Part shown: in pieces, positions 51,202 to 62,503 of the stretch
Layout of the letters: each line of letters begins with the position of its first letter
How positions within the stretch are numbered: position 1 is the first letter of the stretch
Source: Rutidosis leptorrhynchoides
Lineage: Eukaryota > Streptophyta > Magnoliopsida > Asterales > Asteraceae
Assembly (NCBI RefSeq): GCF_046630445.1
Contig: NC_092340.1
Span: forward strand, 359,394,001 to 359,458,000
Length of the DNA: 64,000 nucleotides
Direction of reading: 5' to 3'
Notes under the pieces: model-generated
Told to the model about the DNA's origin: nothing
Databases searched by the model: none
The model's input: only the letters and a program-made list of their open reading frames with translations
Position numbers and translations under genes: made by a program

Positions 51202-51990
51202 GGAAAATTGTTCAAAATACACTTTTTTTTAGGCTTCAAACAAAATACACTTTTTTTTAAAAAATTATCTTTTTACACCATTCGGTAGACGGGATTCCGT
51301 CTACCACCTTTATCTGTCGTCTACTACCATTTTTACAAAGTAGTCGACGGTGAGATAAAGGTGGTAGACAGAATTCCCGTCTACTGGCAGGGTTAGTAGA
51401 CAGCGAGAACAAAGCAGTAGACAGACATTTACAAAGTAGTCGACCGTCTACTGCCTTGTTGTTGCTGTCTACTGCTTTGTTGTTGCTGTCTACTGCCTTG
51501 TTAGAGTCTACAAGGCTAGACAGCAACAATAAGGCAGTAGACAGCAACAACAAGGCAGTAGACGGTCGACTACTTTGTAAATTCTGTCTACCACCTTTAT
51601 CTCACCGTCGACTACTTTGTAAAAATGGTAGTAGACGACAGATAAAGGTGGTACTGCCTTGTTGTTGCTGTCTACTGCCTTGTTGTTGCTGTCTACTGCC
51701 TTGTAGACACTAACAAGGCAGTAGACAGCAACAACAAGGCAGTAGACGGTCGACTACTTTGTAAATGTCTGTCTACTGCTTTGTTCTCGCTGTCTACTAA
51801 CCCTGCCAGTAGACGGGAATTCGTCTACCACCTTTATCTCAACGTCGACTACTTTGTAAAAATGGTAGTAGACGACAGATAAAGGTGGTAGACGTAATCC
51901 CGTCTACCGAATGGTGTAAAAAGACAATTTTTAAAAAAAAATGTATTTTGTTTGAAGCCTAAAAAAAAAGTGTATTTTGATCAATTTCCC
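51202..51990. mobile_element. Foldback Mutator-like element built of GTAGAC words
   Basis: 789 bp flanked by CAAAATTTA at 51193-51201 and 51991-51999 (9 bp). The ends GGAAAATTGTTCAAAATACAC and GTGTATTTTGATCAATTTCCC pair, and the inverted repeat then runs nearly the whole length (CGGTAGACGGGATT..., ATAAAGGTGGTAGACG, AAAGTAGTCGACGGTGAGA). The middle consists of repeated CAACAACAAGGCAGTAGACAG modules in both orientations. No coding capacity: the frames there are repeat artefacts. The 9-bp duplication points to a Mutator-type transposase. Confidence 0.88.
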
Positions 51991-51999
51991 CAAAATTTA

Positions 52000-52839
52000 T
52001 CACTAGCGGGCTTCGTTTTTATATAAATTTCTTTTATGCAAGTTACAGTCGTCGTGAAAGTTAAAAATGGTGCAATTAAATACTCGTAACTGTTACTCTA
52101 AAATACAAGAGCGTTTCAAGACATGTACAAAATGGCAATTAAATAGTTTCAAAAATTGTAAAGGGCCCGAATCTTAGAAATGCAGATAATATTTTCTATT
52201 TATTTATTTAACTTCTTATTAGCGATTTGTATATGATGGGTTTAAAAAAATATAGTTTACTTGTATAGAAAAATTTAACGCTTCTAATAATCACTTTTTA
52301 TCGAATGGTTACTTCTAAATTATTGAAACGAGCATGCTAAAAGGAATAATTAATCCTCATTTCAATGCTATTATACATCCGGAATAGGTATATTTAAAAA
52401 CTAATCATTAAACAAAAAAAAATATAACCAGATTATTAGTTATGTTACTATTATCCAGTCCGATTCGATTGTATAGATGTGCTATGATTTATTAGGGTTT
52501 TGACGTTGTTTATCTACCTGTAAATTTACAATTTTATAAATAAATTATGACATTGATTTCCTTATAAACATATTTCATGAACCTTGACTAAGATGTTACA
52601 AAACTAACTTATTGGGCTAACTATACAACACGAGTGTCCCTGCCGTTATTATGGATCAATCAAACTAACTTATTTTCTGCAAGAACGCACGAGTTCCCTT
52701 GCCGTATATCTATGGATCATATTACGATTCTCAAATGCTTCTTTTATTGTTCAACTTGTCAAAATCAGTGTATACTTTGAGGTCTATTTAACTTTTTTGA
52801 AAAAACTTACAATTTTGATATCGAACATGCATAACATTC
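52000..52839. other. Intergenic, no gene seen
   Basis: AT-rich. Two copies of a TTATGGATCAATCAAAC / CTATGGATCATATTACG-like phrase (52650 and 52710) are the only structure noticed. The right end is the ATAACATT duplication of the next element. Confidence 0.5.
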
Positions 52840-53275
52840 AAGGGCGGAGCTTTCTTAGGGCAGGAGGGGGCCCTCGCCCCTCCAAAAGTTTGTGTAGCTA
52901 GTGGAGATTTGTAGCCCTCTGAGTTACGAACGTTTGGGCTTTTGAATCAACTAAAACGGAGTCCGTATGAAGGAGATATGACCAAAACAGTGAAGGCTCG
53001 CAAAATTTGTGACTTGATACCGTTTTGGTTATATATCCTTCAAACGGACTCAGATTTAGTTGATTTAAAAGCTCAAACGCTCGTAACTCAAAGGACTACA
53101 CATTTCATTTTGATTGTTACATGAAATTTAGAGCCGTTGGTCCTGGAGAGGTCATTTCCTCTCGAAGATATCGCAAACATACTCAAGAGTAATATTCTTC
53201 ACTAAAATCACTTGGTATCTCGATATAATATGTTATGGTCGCCCCTCCAAAACAACTGCTCAAGCTCCGCCACTG
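52840..53275. mobile_element. hAT element with 8-bp target duplication
   Basis: 436 bp beginning CAAGGGCGGAGCTT and ending AAGCTCCGCCACTG. ATAACATT is present at 52832-52839 and 53276-53283. Inside lie GGGGCCCTCGCCCCTCC and two inverted copies of a segment with AACTAAAACGGAGTCCGTATGAAGGAGATATGAC-like wording. Same family as the element at 36967-37381. Non-coding. Confidence 0.88.
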
Positions 53276-53283
53276 ATAACATT

Positions 53284-53660
53284 ACATAACATAATTGTAC
53301 AGTTTAAAATGTGTCACGTTCAAGTCAGTTAATAATCACTCAATATAACACTTTAAAGCACATTAACAACATCTTAAAGGTATTTAAGGCTGCATGTTTT
53401 TTTTTTTTTTTTTTTTTGCAAATTATGAGAGAATAACATGTAATTCGTCATCATAAATGTCAAGTTTATGTTGTTGTAATTAGTAGGTACCGAGCAATAA
53501 AAACGCACGCCAAGTTGAAATACGTTAAAGCCGGCATTCATAATTGTCACGATTTAGTATTTAATCACCCATGGTAATTAACCCATTAGGACCATTTACT
53601 TATCTAAGCTCATACAGTCCAACAGTTACAGTCAAAATTACGGTATTTCTGCTAATCTTT
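53284..53660. other. 3' flank of the F-box/MYND gene
   Basis: Holds the 3' untranslated region of the minus-strand gene, a T run (53398-53417) and no other coding sequence. Confidence 0.5.
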
Positions 53661-55015
53661 TCAACTTTCAACCACCGTAATATCATTCTCATTCACATTT
53701 AAATTAACATCACCATTAAACTCCCTACACGTCATCTTATGACGCAACTTCCAGTCGAGTGCCTGACACGCGCGAGAACAATAATTCACATCACCACACA
53801 CTGAACACCGTCTAAATTCATGCCGTCTCGTTTCCGGCCGTCCACAACCGCCGTACGAACACAACCTCATCCCTGGTCCCGCCTCCTTCTCCGCAAACCA
53901 ATCGGAAAGAAACACATTCGCCGGATGAGGCTCCGGCGCGGGTACATTACATCCGAAGTCACTCAGTAACGGACACACTGAACCTACAAAACAGTGTAAC
54001 TGATTCCATGTCATCTGTTTACCGGCAAACAATACAGACGGTGAAATCGAACAACCAGCCGCGAGTTCACGCGCGTTTGCCTGAATCAACAAACGCCGCC
54101 CTTGCGTCACGTTTTTAGTTACACCGTAACCGTCTTGTAAACAATGTCCGAGTTCACGGAGAGCGTCGATGTGGCCGAGACAGGCGGCGCGTGCACATAA
54201 CGAGACTCCGGCTCGTAAATCCTTATCAACTTTTAATCCACCACTTCCGTTAGCTTGAATAATCGCGAGTGAGTATAATGCCGGAGCGTGAGACCTAATC
54301 GCTGCTTTCGCCATATAAGACGCTCCGCTTCCTCGATCTTGTAAACAGTAAAATCGAATCTGAAACCAACAAAATAAAATTATAATTTTTTTTATTTTTT
54401 ATTTTTTTTTAAAATAAAATAAAATAAAATAAAATTATAATTACTCGTAACATAATAATACACCTTATAAAAGCATAACTGCAATCACAAAATGTGATTT
54501 AAAATTTACATTTACAATATATTGTTTTATTTATATTTTTAAAAATTAATTGAATATATTTAAACTCACCATGCCAAGTGTATAAGAAGCTTCAGTATTG
54601 CCGGAATCGGCGCACCGTTTAATAAACCGGTGAGAAGATTTCGACCAATTTTTAGCCTTAACGGCGAAACATTTGGGAGAAGCTTTTGATAGTACCAGAG
54701 AATGAAGACCTAACTCGTTTAATCTCTTGCATCTGATAAATTCACACACGAATTAATTAATTACAAAAAAGTATAAATTGGTATTAAATTTATTATATTG
54801 ATGGTTTAATTTAATTTGGAACCGTACGTCAATAAAATGGTGATGAAATCAGCAGGACGGGTGGCGGAAGAACTGAGGTTGGTGAGAATGGATAAAACGA
54901 TGTCGTCTGGAATTGAATCGAAGAAATCAGATGAAGGTATAATTACAGGCGATCCAGATAACGATTTCAACCTTTTATGGTTACATTTAAAGGGTGTTAC
55001 GCTGCTTGTTCTCAT
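53661..55015 (-). CDS. F-box protein with Sel1-like repeats and MYND zinc finger (At1g67340 homologue)
   Basis: Minus-strand exons 55015-54828, 54732-54570 and 54359-53661 (GT/AG; 188, 163 and 699 nt) join in frame to 349 residues. The F-box region (DFFDSIPDDIVLSILTNLSS then LLTCKRLNELGL) would bind SKP1 in an SCF ubiquitin ligase. The Sel1/TPR-like middle (TLGMIRFYCLQDRGSGASYM to GHCLQDGYG) is an adaptor for partners. The C-terminal MYND finger (about residues 283-327: CSYGGCGRP, CSVCGDVNYCSRACQALDW, HKMTC) keeps its Cys/His ligands. Order and length match Arabidopsis At1g67340 and its paralogue. Substrates are unknown. The start ATG follows a GC-poor leader. No damage is seen. Confidence 0.95.
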
Positions 55016-55272
55016 TTTTTAGGCACTCTGTTTGGTTGTGGGTTTTCAAATATAAATAGGGTGGGGAAATGTGAAATGTATATGTATCGGTAGGTGGTCA
55101 TGATTTTTTTCTCCTAAAATTAATGAAAAGTAATAAAATGAAAAATTCATTAAATAATTAACTACGTATTTGACGAAAAAACAGTATAATATTGAATGGG
55201 ATCTAAAGATCAATAACCAGTAAACAACAACAATATCCAATTCTAAGTGTATAGGTATGGTGATTTGAGATA

Positions 55273-56944
55273 GAAAAAATATCATGATTGGTCCCCAAAG
55301 TTTGTACTAAAAATCAGATTGAAATCTAAAGTTTAAATCAATCATGATTGGTCACAAGTTTTAAGCATAGTACACGTATGGTCCCAAAATTAACTGAGCG
55401 TTAAAACCTTCCAGTTAACCTTACCACGTGAAAACACATGAGGGTTTTTTTTGTCTTTTCATTTACAATAACTAGGTAACCCCAATTTTTTTCATTAATC
55501 ATATCAATTTTTTTAATCTTCATATCGTCAAACCAACCAAACCCATATCAACAAATTCACATTCACAGTTCCATTCTAAAATCTAAACAAATCAAAAACA
55601 GTCATGCAGACCTTTATATCTAATTCACTCAACTACCCTTTTTCTTCTTTTTCATTTCTCACCCAAAACCTTAAACATTTCACAAAAGATTCATGCAACA
55701 ATGGAATCAGCTCTATCAATCTCATCAAAACCATCATTCTATCACCAAAAAACCTCATTTTTGAATTCAAAATCTTTAAACCTAATCAATTCAATTCCAC
55801 CTTATTATCCCTTTTCAAAACCCTACAAACAACCCACTATCAAAATCATCGCCGCAACTAAACCCAAAAACAACACCATCATCCAAACCCTAAAACACAC
55901 CGCCCAGACCATCATATTCACCGCCACAGCTGCCTTCATCTTCTCGAATTTACAAAAGTAACCGAACCTATTGCCCAAACCGAAACCCTTGAAGAATCCC
56001 AATTACCAGATTATATGGAATCAAATTCCAAACCCGTTACTCAAACAGAAACCCATGAAGAACCCATATTACCAAATTTCTTGGAATGTAATCCAGAAGC
56101 ATTTACTGCTATGAAAAGTTTACTACGGATTACAACAGAAACTAGAAGCAGGTGAAGATGAAGAAAGTTTGAAAGTTTTAAGAAAACTCACTTCCTTTCA
56201 GCCCGAAAACGTCGATTTCAAATTCTTAATGGCAAGATTGCTAAACGAAATGGGCATAACTGAACAGGCTCTAGAAGCATTAGAAGATATACTCGAAAAG
56301 AACCCGTTTTCATCAGAAGCATTATTTGATAATGCGTTGTTAATGGATAGTTGTGGTGAGGGTGAATTAATAATTAAAAGATTAGAAAAGGCTTTAGACA
56401 TTGCTGCAGTGAATGAAAATAAAGAAAAAAGGGACATTAATTCGTTTTTGATTGTGTAAATTTTGGATCTGGACATAAATTGGTTGTGATGAATTTGATT
56501 GTGTAAATATATGTATATATATATGATGTAAATATATGTATATATATATATATATGATTTGATGGTAGGAAGTTTGATTTTTAAAATTTTGGTTGTTTTT
56601 GTTGTTGATGGTGTTTAGTTTAGAGGTGGTTGATGAGTGGTTGTGTTTGGTGATGATGGTGTTTTTGAAGATGAAGATGTTCTTAAAGTGAAGATGTTTT
56701 TGAACATAATAAAGAAAAGCGATTAATCTGACTGGATTTGACGAAAATACCCACACATTTTAATCGCGTGCCCATCATGTGCCAATCACATGTTTAACTT
56801 AACTGACACATACTGACAATCGTTAAAACCTGGGACCATATGTGTACCATGCTTAAAACTTGGGACCAAACATGATTGATTTAAACTTTAGGTCTCAATA
56901 TGATCTTTGATACAAACTTTGTGGATTAACCATGAAATTTTTTC
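55273..56944. mobile_element. Pack-MULE carrying a SLOW GREEN 1-like gene fragment
   Basis: TTTGAGATA occurs at 55264-55272 and 56945-56953, a perfect 9-bp duplication. The ends GAAAAAATATCATGATTGG and its imperfect complement at 56926-56944 start inverted repeats of about 140 bp that include AAGTTTAAATCAATCATG and AAGTTTTAAGCAT. Between them lies host-type coding sequence and no transposase. A Mutator-like element with long TIRs, a 9-bp duplication and captured genic sequence is by definition a Pack-MULE. Confidence 0.9.
55701..56459 (+). pseudogene. Captured fragment of a SLOW GREEN 1-like plastid TPR protein gene
   Basis: The sequence opens with MESALSISSKPSF and a Ser/Thr/Lys-rich plastid-transit-like N-terminus. 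It continues with a linker (EPIAQTETLEES) and then the TPR part LQQKLEAGEDEESLKVLRKL, LLNEMGITEQALEALEDILE, NPFSSEALFDNALLMDSCGEGE. This phrasing is characteristic of SLOW GREEN 1, a chloroplast TPR protein needed for early chloroplast development. The reading frame shifts near 55955 and again near 56130, and the copy stops after the first TPRs (DIAAVNENKEKRD), so about the C-terminal half is missing. It is a decayed or chimeric copy inside a Pack-MULE. The assignment rests on memory of the family. Confidence 0.75.
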
Positions 56945-57312
56945 TTTGAGATATAGATAATTCATTTTCTACAGAGAGAAATTATTTTTTTACCCAAAGT
57001 GAAACATTATCAAGAGTAGAAAAAATCTCCTTTATTTCTATTCGACGGATAAAGAGATTGCTTTCAAATGACCCTTCGGCCAAAATTAGGAAAAAATAAT
57101 AAGTATATAATAATAATAAAATAAAATAAAATAAAACAAAAAATAAATAAAAAACGACGTCATGAAAATTGTGGAATTAAATTTCCATGAGTTTTAAATC
57201 ATCAATTTAAGCTTTAAGCGGCATTCAAGTCGTCAATAAATCGACGTCTGCTGTTGACTCACTTAATAGAGCTGTATATAGAAATAAGAAAAATAAAAGA
57301 TAAAAATAAATA

Positions 57313-57315
<3 letters not shown>
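56460..57315. other. Pack-MULE right arm and intergenic spacer
   Basis: 56954-57315 is AT-rich with no gene. The stretch before it is the non-coding right arm of the Pack-MULE. Confidence 0.5.

Positions 57316-57394
<79 letters not shown>
57316..57394. repeat. (AT)n microsatellite
   Basis: About 80 bp of pure AT dinucleotide running into the hairpin at 57395. Confidence 0.95.
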
Positions 57395-57399
<5 letters not shown>

Positions 57400-57458
57400 G
57401 ATATATATGCTTAGGTGTGTTTATTTATATATAAACACCTAAGCATATATATCTACAT
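57395..57458. repeat. Perfect 24-bp inverted repeat with 16-nt loop
   Basis: The arms 57395-57418 and 57435-57458 are exact complements (core GCTTAGGTGT / ACACCTAAGC). The right arm's wording recurs at about 57634-57662 with a few changes, so the unit has been copied along the array. Confidence 0.9.
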
Positions 57459-57536
57459 ACATAAACCCGCATACATACATATAAACCTACATACATACAT
57501 ACCTAAACATACATACATGGAACATACCATCGTACA

Positions 57537-57618
<82 letters not shown>

Positions 57619-57925
57619 CATATATATATAATAAACACACCTAAACATATATATCTACATACATAAACCTGCATACAAACATACATATAAACCTACATAC
57701 ATACAAACCTACATACATACATACATACATACATACATACATACATACATACATACATACATACATACCTAAACACACATACATGAAACATACCAGCGTA
57801 CATACATCACCCATACATACATACACACAATCCCACCTACATACATACATACTAACATACCTACATACACATACATACATACAAAAACGAACGTACATAC
57901 CTCCATAAACATACATAAAGATCAA
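57459..57925. repeat. CATA/ACAT tetranucleotide satellite with AT core
   Basis: Mostly (ACAT)n with variants such as ACCTACATACAT and CATACATGGAACATACC. It is interrupted by (AT)n at 57566-57630. A block of about 220 bp (ATATCTACATACATAAACC to CATACC) is repeated twice. Cys/Tyr-Val-rich frames on the reverse strand are repeat artefacts. Confidence 0.92.
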
Positions 57926-58491
57926 TAAGTACAACTAATACAAATAAAGTTTTTAACGAAGACAAACAAGCGGCATAACGACTAGCCTATACAAAGTGTT
58001 CTACCAACTAAGTGAAACAAATGGACGGGAAAAGTAAATCATGACTAACTCGTTCAGAAAAGATAACCAGTATATCAATTATACTAAAAAAGCATTCAAA
58101 TTAAACAGCTATGGTGGTTGAAGGAAATAATTAACTACTTAATATTAAAATTTATATTAATATTAATGCTTTGCTCTCGAATAGTTTAACGAAAAAAATT
58201 AGGTTAATAGAATAAAAGGTAAAGAAGTACAATCTTTTTAATTTGAATGAAGGATTATAATAAGAAAACGTATAATAGCATCATCCATCCATTACTCCTT
58301 TATTTTCTGTTAAAATTCAAAAACATAGAAAGAGGAAAAAAGAAAACATTATGAGTAATTTTTTCGACTTATCTTCTTTTCTCTCTAAAACATTGTATAA
58401 AAATTTGGCGTAGTAGCATTCTTCACCAGTTAAGCTTATTAATTAATATTTTTATATAAAATTCACTTGCTTAGAAATAAAACATAACTTA
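57926..58491. other. Intergenic, no gene seen
   Basis: AT-rich; no coding sequence or clear repeat ends noticed. Confidence 0.5.
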
Positions 58492-58819
58492 GGCCATGTT
58501 TGTTTTTGAATTAATTGGCTTACTGATATGAAACTTAATTTAAAACGTCATGAAAGTTGTTTGTATTTAACTTATTAAATAAGACGCGTCTTAATAAAAA
58601 AAAAATAGAATTAATTGTGAATTTTCATTTAAGTTCTTACTTTTTAATAACTGCTCTTATAACTGCTCACATGTAAGGTTAATTTAGTAATTTTAATTAT
58701 TCAGACAATTTTTCAGCACATAAAACAAACACTAATGATTTATTCATCACCTATTCCTCACGACATCATATATCCGTTCAGATTCAGGACTTAATAAGAA
58801 AAGAAAAAAAAACGGGCCC
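58492..58819. mobile_element. Tourist/PIF-Harbinger-like MITE
   Basis: Left end GGCCATGTTTGTTTTTG after TTA; right end AAAAAAACGGGCCC before TAA. The ends are imperfect inverted repeats of the GGCC-TGTTTGTTTTT type. The three-base flanks are not identical on the same strand, so the target duplication is not proven. Confidence 0.55.
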
Positions 58820-59841
58820 TAACTAAATGTAATGATGATAGTTCTAAAACTGTGTGACTTTATCTGATAGTGTTAATATGAAACCTAGGTAATATGACAT
58901 TAAATATAATAAATTAAGACAACTAAGTTTACAAGTCACAATATTTGTTATTACCTACTCTTGATAATTTAATTTAATTTTAGTATTATCAAATAATAAT
59001 TATTTTAAGTAGTTGTGAAATGCATTCTTTTAAAAGTTAACACGATATTGTTACAAAAGTAATGATGGTTAAACGATTGCGCCCTTTGCGAGATTCATGA
59101 GTAGTAACCAAGTTGGTTGTTTTAACAAATTTCTGAGTTAACTGCCATTTTAACATATTAATTGTTCATTCCCTGTCAGTGGTACCTATGGCATCTAGGA
59201 TGATATGCCACGTAGATGGATATGCTGAGTCACCGAAGCTCTGGATATAGCATGCGGACGCCACGTGAGATGCTAAATGGGCAATGCAAATTAATATAGA
59301 AATAGTAGTGGTAGTAGTAGTAGGGTGTTGTAGAGGAAAAGGTAGCGTGCGGGAGTGAGGTACCTTACGTACAATGATGTAAGTTATGGAGTAACTATTA
59401 TGACATAAGGTCTGCTCGGTTGGTTTTCCGTAACTTCTTTTTTTAAATACGGTATAATTTGAGGGTTACAAGATTAGTTTTTTTTAGACCACTTTGGAGC
59501 GTGAGTTGAGAACGTGAGTTGTTTCTTGTACTTTTTTGATTAATAAGACGTGTGGGTTGTTTTTGTGGAGTAGGGGTGGTGTGAGTTTTTTTGTGTTAGT
59601 TAAGAGTATTGTAATGATGTGTTAAAATATAATTAAGTTAAATATTAAAAGGGATAAAAATAAGATTTTAAAAATAATAAAAAAATAAAATAACCAAACA
59701 ACACCCGTTGTTTACCCCGTTACCAACCAACGCACACCACCATTTTTGCCCAATACAATGCCTTGATACTTGGGTTGGGGGCATTGCTTTTTGCCAAGTA
59801 AGCATGCAACGGCGTGGGGATATACCGCTACAAGTCGTCTA
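58820..59841. other. Intergenic, no gene seen
   Basis: AT-rich to 59150, then mixed composition. A GTAGTGGTAGTAGTAGTAG run lies at about 59305. The minus-strand open frame at 59712-59930 overlaps the LTR start and is not credible. Confidence 0.5.
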
Positions 59842-62503
59842 TGTTGGAGAGCGAAGTTCGAATTAAACAAGGTTTGCTGAATCTGTGAAACTGGTGACCG
59901 CGAGTTTAGAGTTATGGTCGCAAGAATCACATCTGTGCTGAGAAAACCAGACTCGCGATCACCAGAGTTTAGTTGCGGTCGCGAAAATGGTGCTGACGGG
60001 AGAAAATTCTAGAATTGAGTTTCCTTGCTCGTTAAGTTGTTTCCTTGTTTAGATTTGTCTATTTAAACACCCTATGTAACCCATACAATGTGTGCACGAA
60101 AATTATAGTAAAGAATCTCTGGTTTGCGCCCGTGGAGTAAACACTTCTCCGTGTTTTGGAGTTGAGATATAACCACGTTTAATCTCGTGTCGTTTACATT
60201 TATCGTTATGTTTTATTTTATCGTTTATCGTTCGTGGGTTTGGTGATTGGTTAAAATCACCGGTCTTGTTTGGGTCCATAATTCCTAAGAAGTGGTATTA
60301 AGAGCTCACGGTTTCGAGTGGGAGCGATGATGATTTGAAAGCATGGTGAACGAAAGACGGGTTTTGTACAACATGTATCGAGATCAAATGGCTTAGTTGA
60401 AGAGATCGCGAAGAACTCACGGGTATGTCTATTTACTCATGAGATAATCTATTAAAATTGTTCTATGATTATAATAGATTATTGTGGTGATTCATGGTGA
60501 TAACGGAGTTGGTGTTCTGATCGATAGGTTTTGTTGTGAAAGAGAGATTTTTCGAAATTCGGAATTCTAGTGCAACTGTGGTAGGAAATTCGTAACGGTT
60601 TCGTTAATCATTGGATCTCAGTGATATTTTAACCATAGGTTTTCGACTCACAGATCTAGTAGTGTACCAAATTTGAAAGTGATCAGACAGTTGGTTGGGA
60701 GATACAATTTTCCGAAGTTGCAGTAACTCGGTTTAGGGTTTAATTGCAGAGCTGTAGTCGAAAATTCATAGAGGGTTCGTTAACCGTCGGATCATCTTGA
60801 AACTTTTTCTGTAGGTGACAAACATGTAGTTCTAAAACATATCCAAAATTCGTAGCGATCGGACCGTTCAATTTGGATTTATACTTTTTCGAATTTTTCA
60901 GCCCCGGGAAAAATCCTTTTGGGGTTTGTTTGCGCAGCTGCGCGGGAAAATTAATTGTGTGTTCGTGTACCGTTGGATTGACTTGATTTTTGGGATGGTG
61001 ATTCTACACACATAGATCTAGTTGTAGTAAACATTCGAGGTTGATCGGACCGTCGGATTTTCAGATATAATTTTTCGAATTTGGGCAGTTTCACGGTTGA
61101 ACTTTTTCGGGTTAGATGACGTGAGTGCGAGACGGTTTTTTATCTCGTGAAACTTCAAGTGATACGACCTGTGTTTTCAAAGATGTTAGTTTGTTATGGA
61201 AGCTCAGGAGGGTGATTTTTCTCTCGGGTTAGAGCGGGTGAATAACGAACAAGATGTATCGGGTTGAAAGTCGACAGTGGGAGTTATCGGTGGAAGTTGG
61301 TGCTTGCGTGTTATGAAACTGGGTGACCAACCGTATGGTCGGATACTCCAAGATGATTGTGATATTATGGAACTTGAGTTTTCTAGGATCGTTGAGGGTG
61401 TCGGGAACTCGATTGAGTTTAGTAATCGACGAAAGTTATCGAGTTAGTGGGACTTAGTCAACTAGTAGAGTGGTGGAGATAATTATGCGACGTTGTTCTC
61501 CAAAGTTCTCAAGATTAGTGTGATAATTTCGGGTAACACTAGGGCTTCGAGTACTTGTTTTACTCTCCGATGGCAAAGAAATTTGCGACTGACTGGTGGT
61601 ACGAACCAAGTTTCTTCTCCAGTAGCCACGGTTTTATTTCTTACTCGTACAGTGGGAGCGTGCTTCGGATGAGAAGATGGGTTTGTGAAATTCATAGATA
61701 TGAGGAAGTCAGTGTACCAACGAGAAAGCGGAAAATTGAAAAGTTAGTAGATTTCGAGGTTGTGATTGTGTTCTCACTAGAGCCTTGATGAAGAGTCTAC
61801 GAGGGCATCTGTTGGATTTTCTATTTGCTGGAAAGGAAAATCATAGATAGACGGTGAAATCCTGTACGAGGGTGATCATTAACATGTGTGTTCAGGATTG
61901 GGCATGTCTAGAGTGATCGATGAGGCGGTGTAGTCTCATGAAGAATCCTATAATTGAAGAGTCGCATACTTCAATTGGTCTTCTGATGTAAGAAGATGAT
62001 CTTCTTGTTAGAAGATGGTGGCGATAGAAACCGAGATGGCCCAAGCTAGTAACTATGAGATTGGATTATCACTCAGTGGTGTTTTTGGTATCGAAAGACT
62101 GCACTTGCTCGTAGACTAACGAGTGAAGTGCAACGTGATTCGGGTGTCTCATCCGGCGGTATCAAAAGGAGTTGGTAATCGGCTAATCTAGAGTTATTGT
62201 GGGTTTATTTAAACATAGTGACGGGTTGGCGAATGTTGTTTAATGTCTCATTCGAGTGAGAGATTGTTGGAGTGCGAAATTCGAATTAAACAAGGTTTGC
62301 TGAATCTGTTAAACTGGTGACCGCGAGTTTAGAGGTATGGTCGCAAGAATCACATCTGTGCTGAGAAAACCAAACTCGCGACCACCAGAATTTAGTTGCG
62401 GTTGCAAAAATGGTGCTGTCGGGAGAAAATTCTAGAATTGAGTTTTCTTGCTTGTTAAGTTATTTCCTTGTTTAGATTTGCCTATTTAAACACCCTATGT
62501 AAT
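59842..62503 (+). mobile_element. Old non-coding LTR element (LARD-like), truncated on the right by a gypsy element
   Basis: The left LTR is about 59842-60290 (TGTTGGAGAGCG...CCTAAGA) and is followed by AGTGGTATTAAGAGC, a tRNA-Met-type primer site. The right LTR starts at 62265 after TCATTCGAGTGAGAGAT and matches for about 240 bp until the next element begins at 62504. Over that overlap I count about 15 differences (about 6%), so the insertion is a few million years old. The interior of about 2 kb has no credible coding sequence. It includes three diverged units at 60560-61090. Confidence 0.8.
60560..61090 (+). repeat. Three diverged tandem units of about 185 bp in the LARD-like element
   Basis: Each unit contains, in order, a GAAAATTC-GTTCGT-ACCGT(T/C)GGAT phrase, a TAGATCTAGT-type word, GATCGGACCGT and TTTTTCGAATTT. 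Units start near 60560, 60740 and 60930. Similar phrases occur in non-coding parts of other plant LTR elements as far as I recall. Confidence 0.7.

Noticed and set aside
51257-51713. Two repeated LLLLSTALLLLS/SNNKAVDSNNKAVD proteins
   Set aside because: Both are readings of the GTAGAC foldback modules in opposite orientation; no start, splice or domain context.
57415-57934. Cys/Tyr/Val-rich MYVCMYVCMYV frames resembling a small cysteine-rich protein
   Set aside because: They come from the ACAT tetranucleotide satellite.
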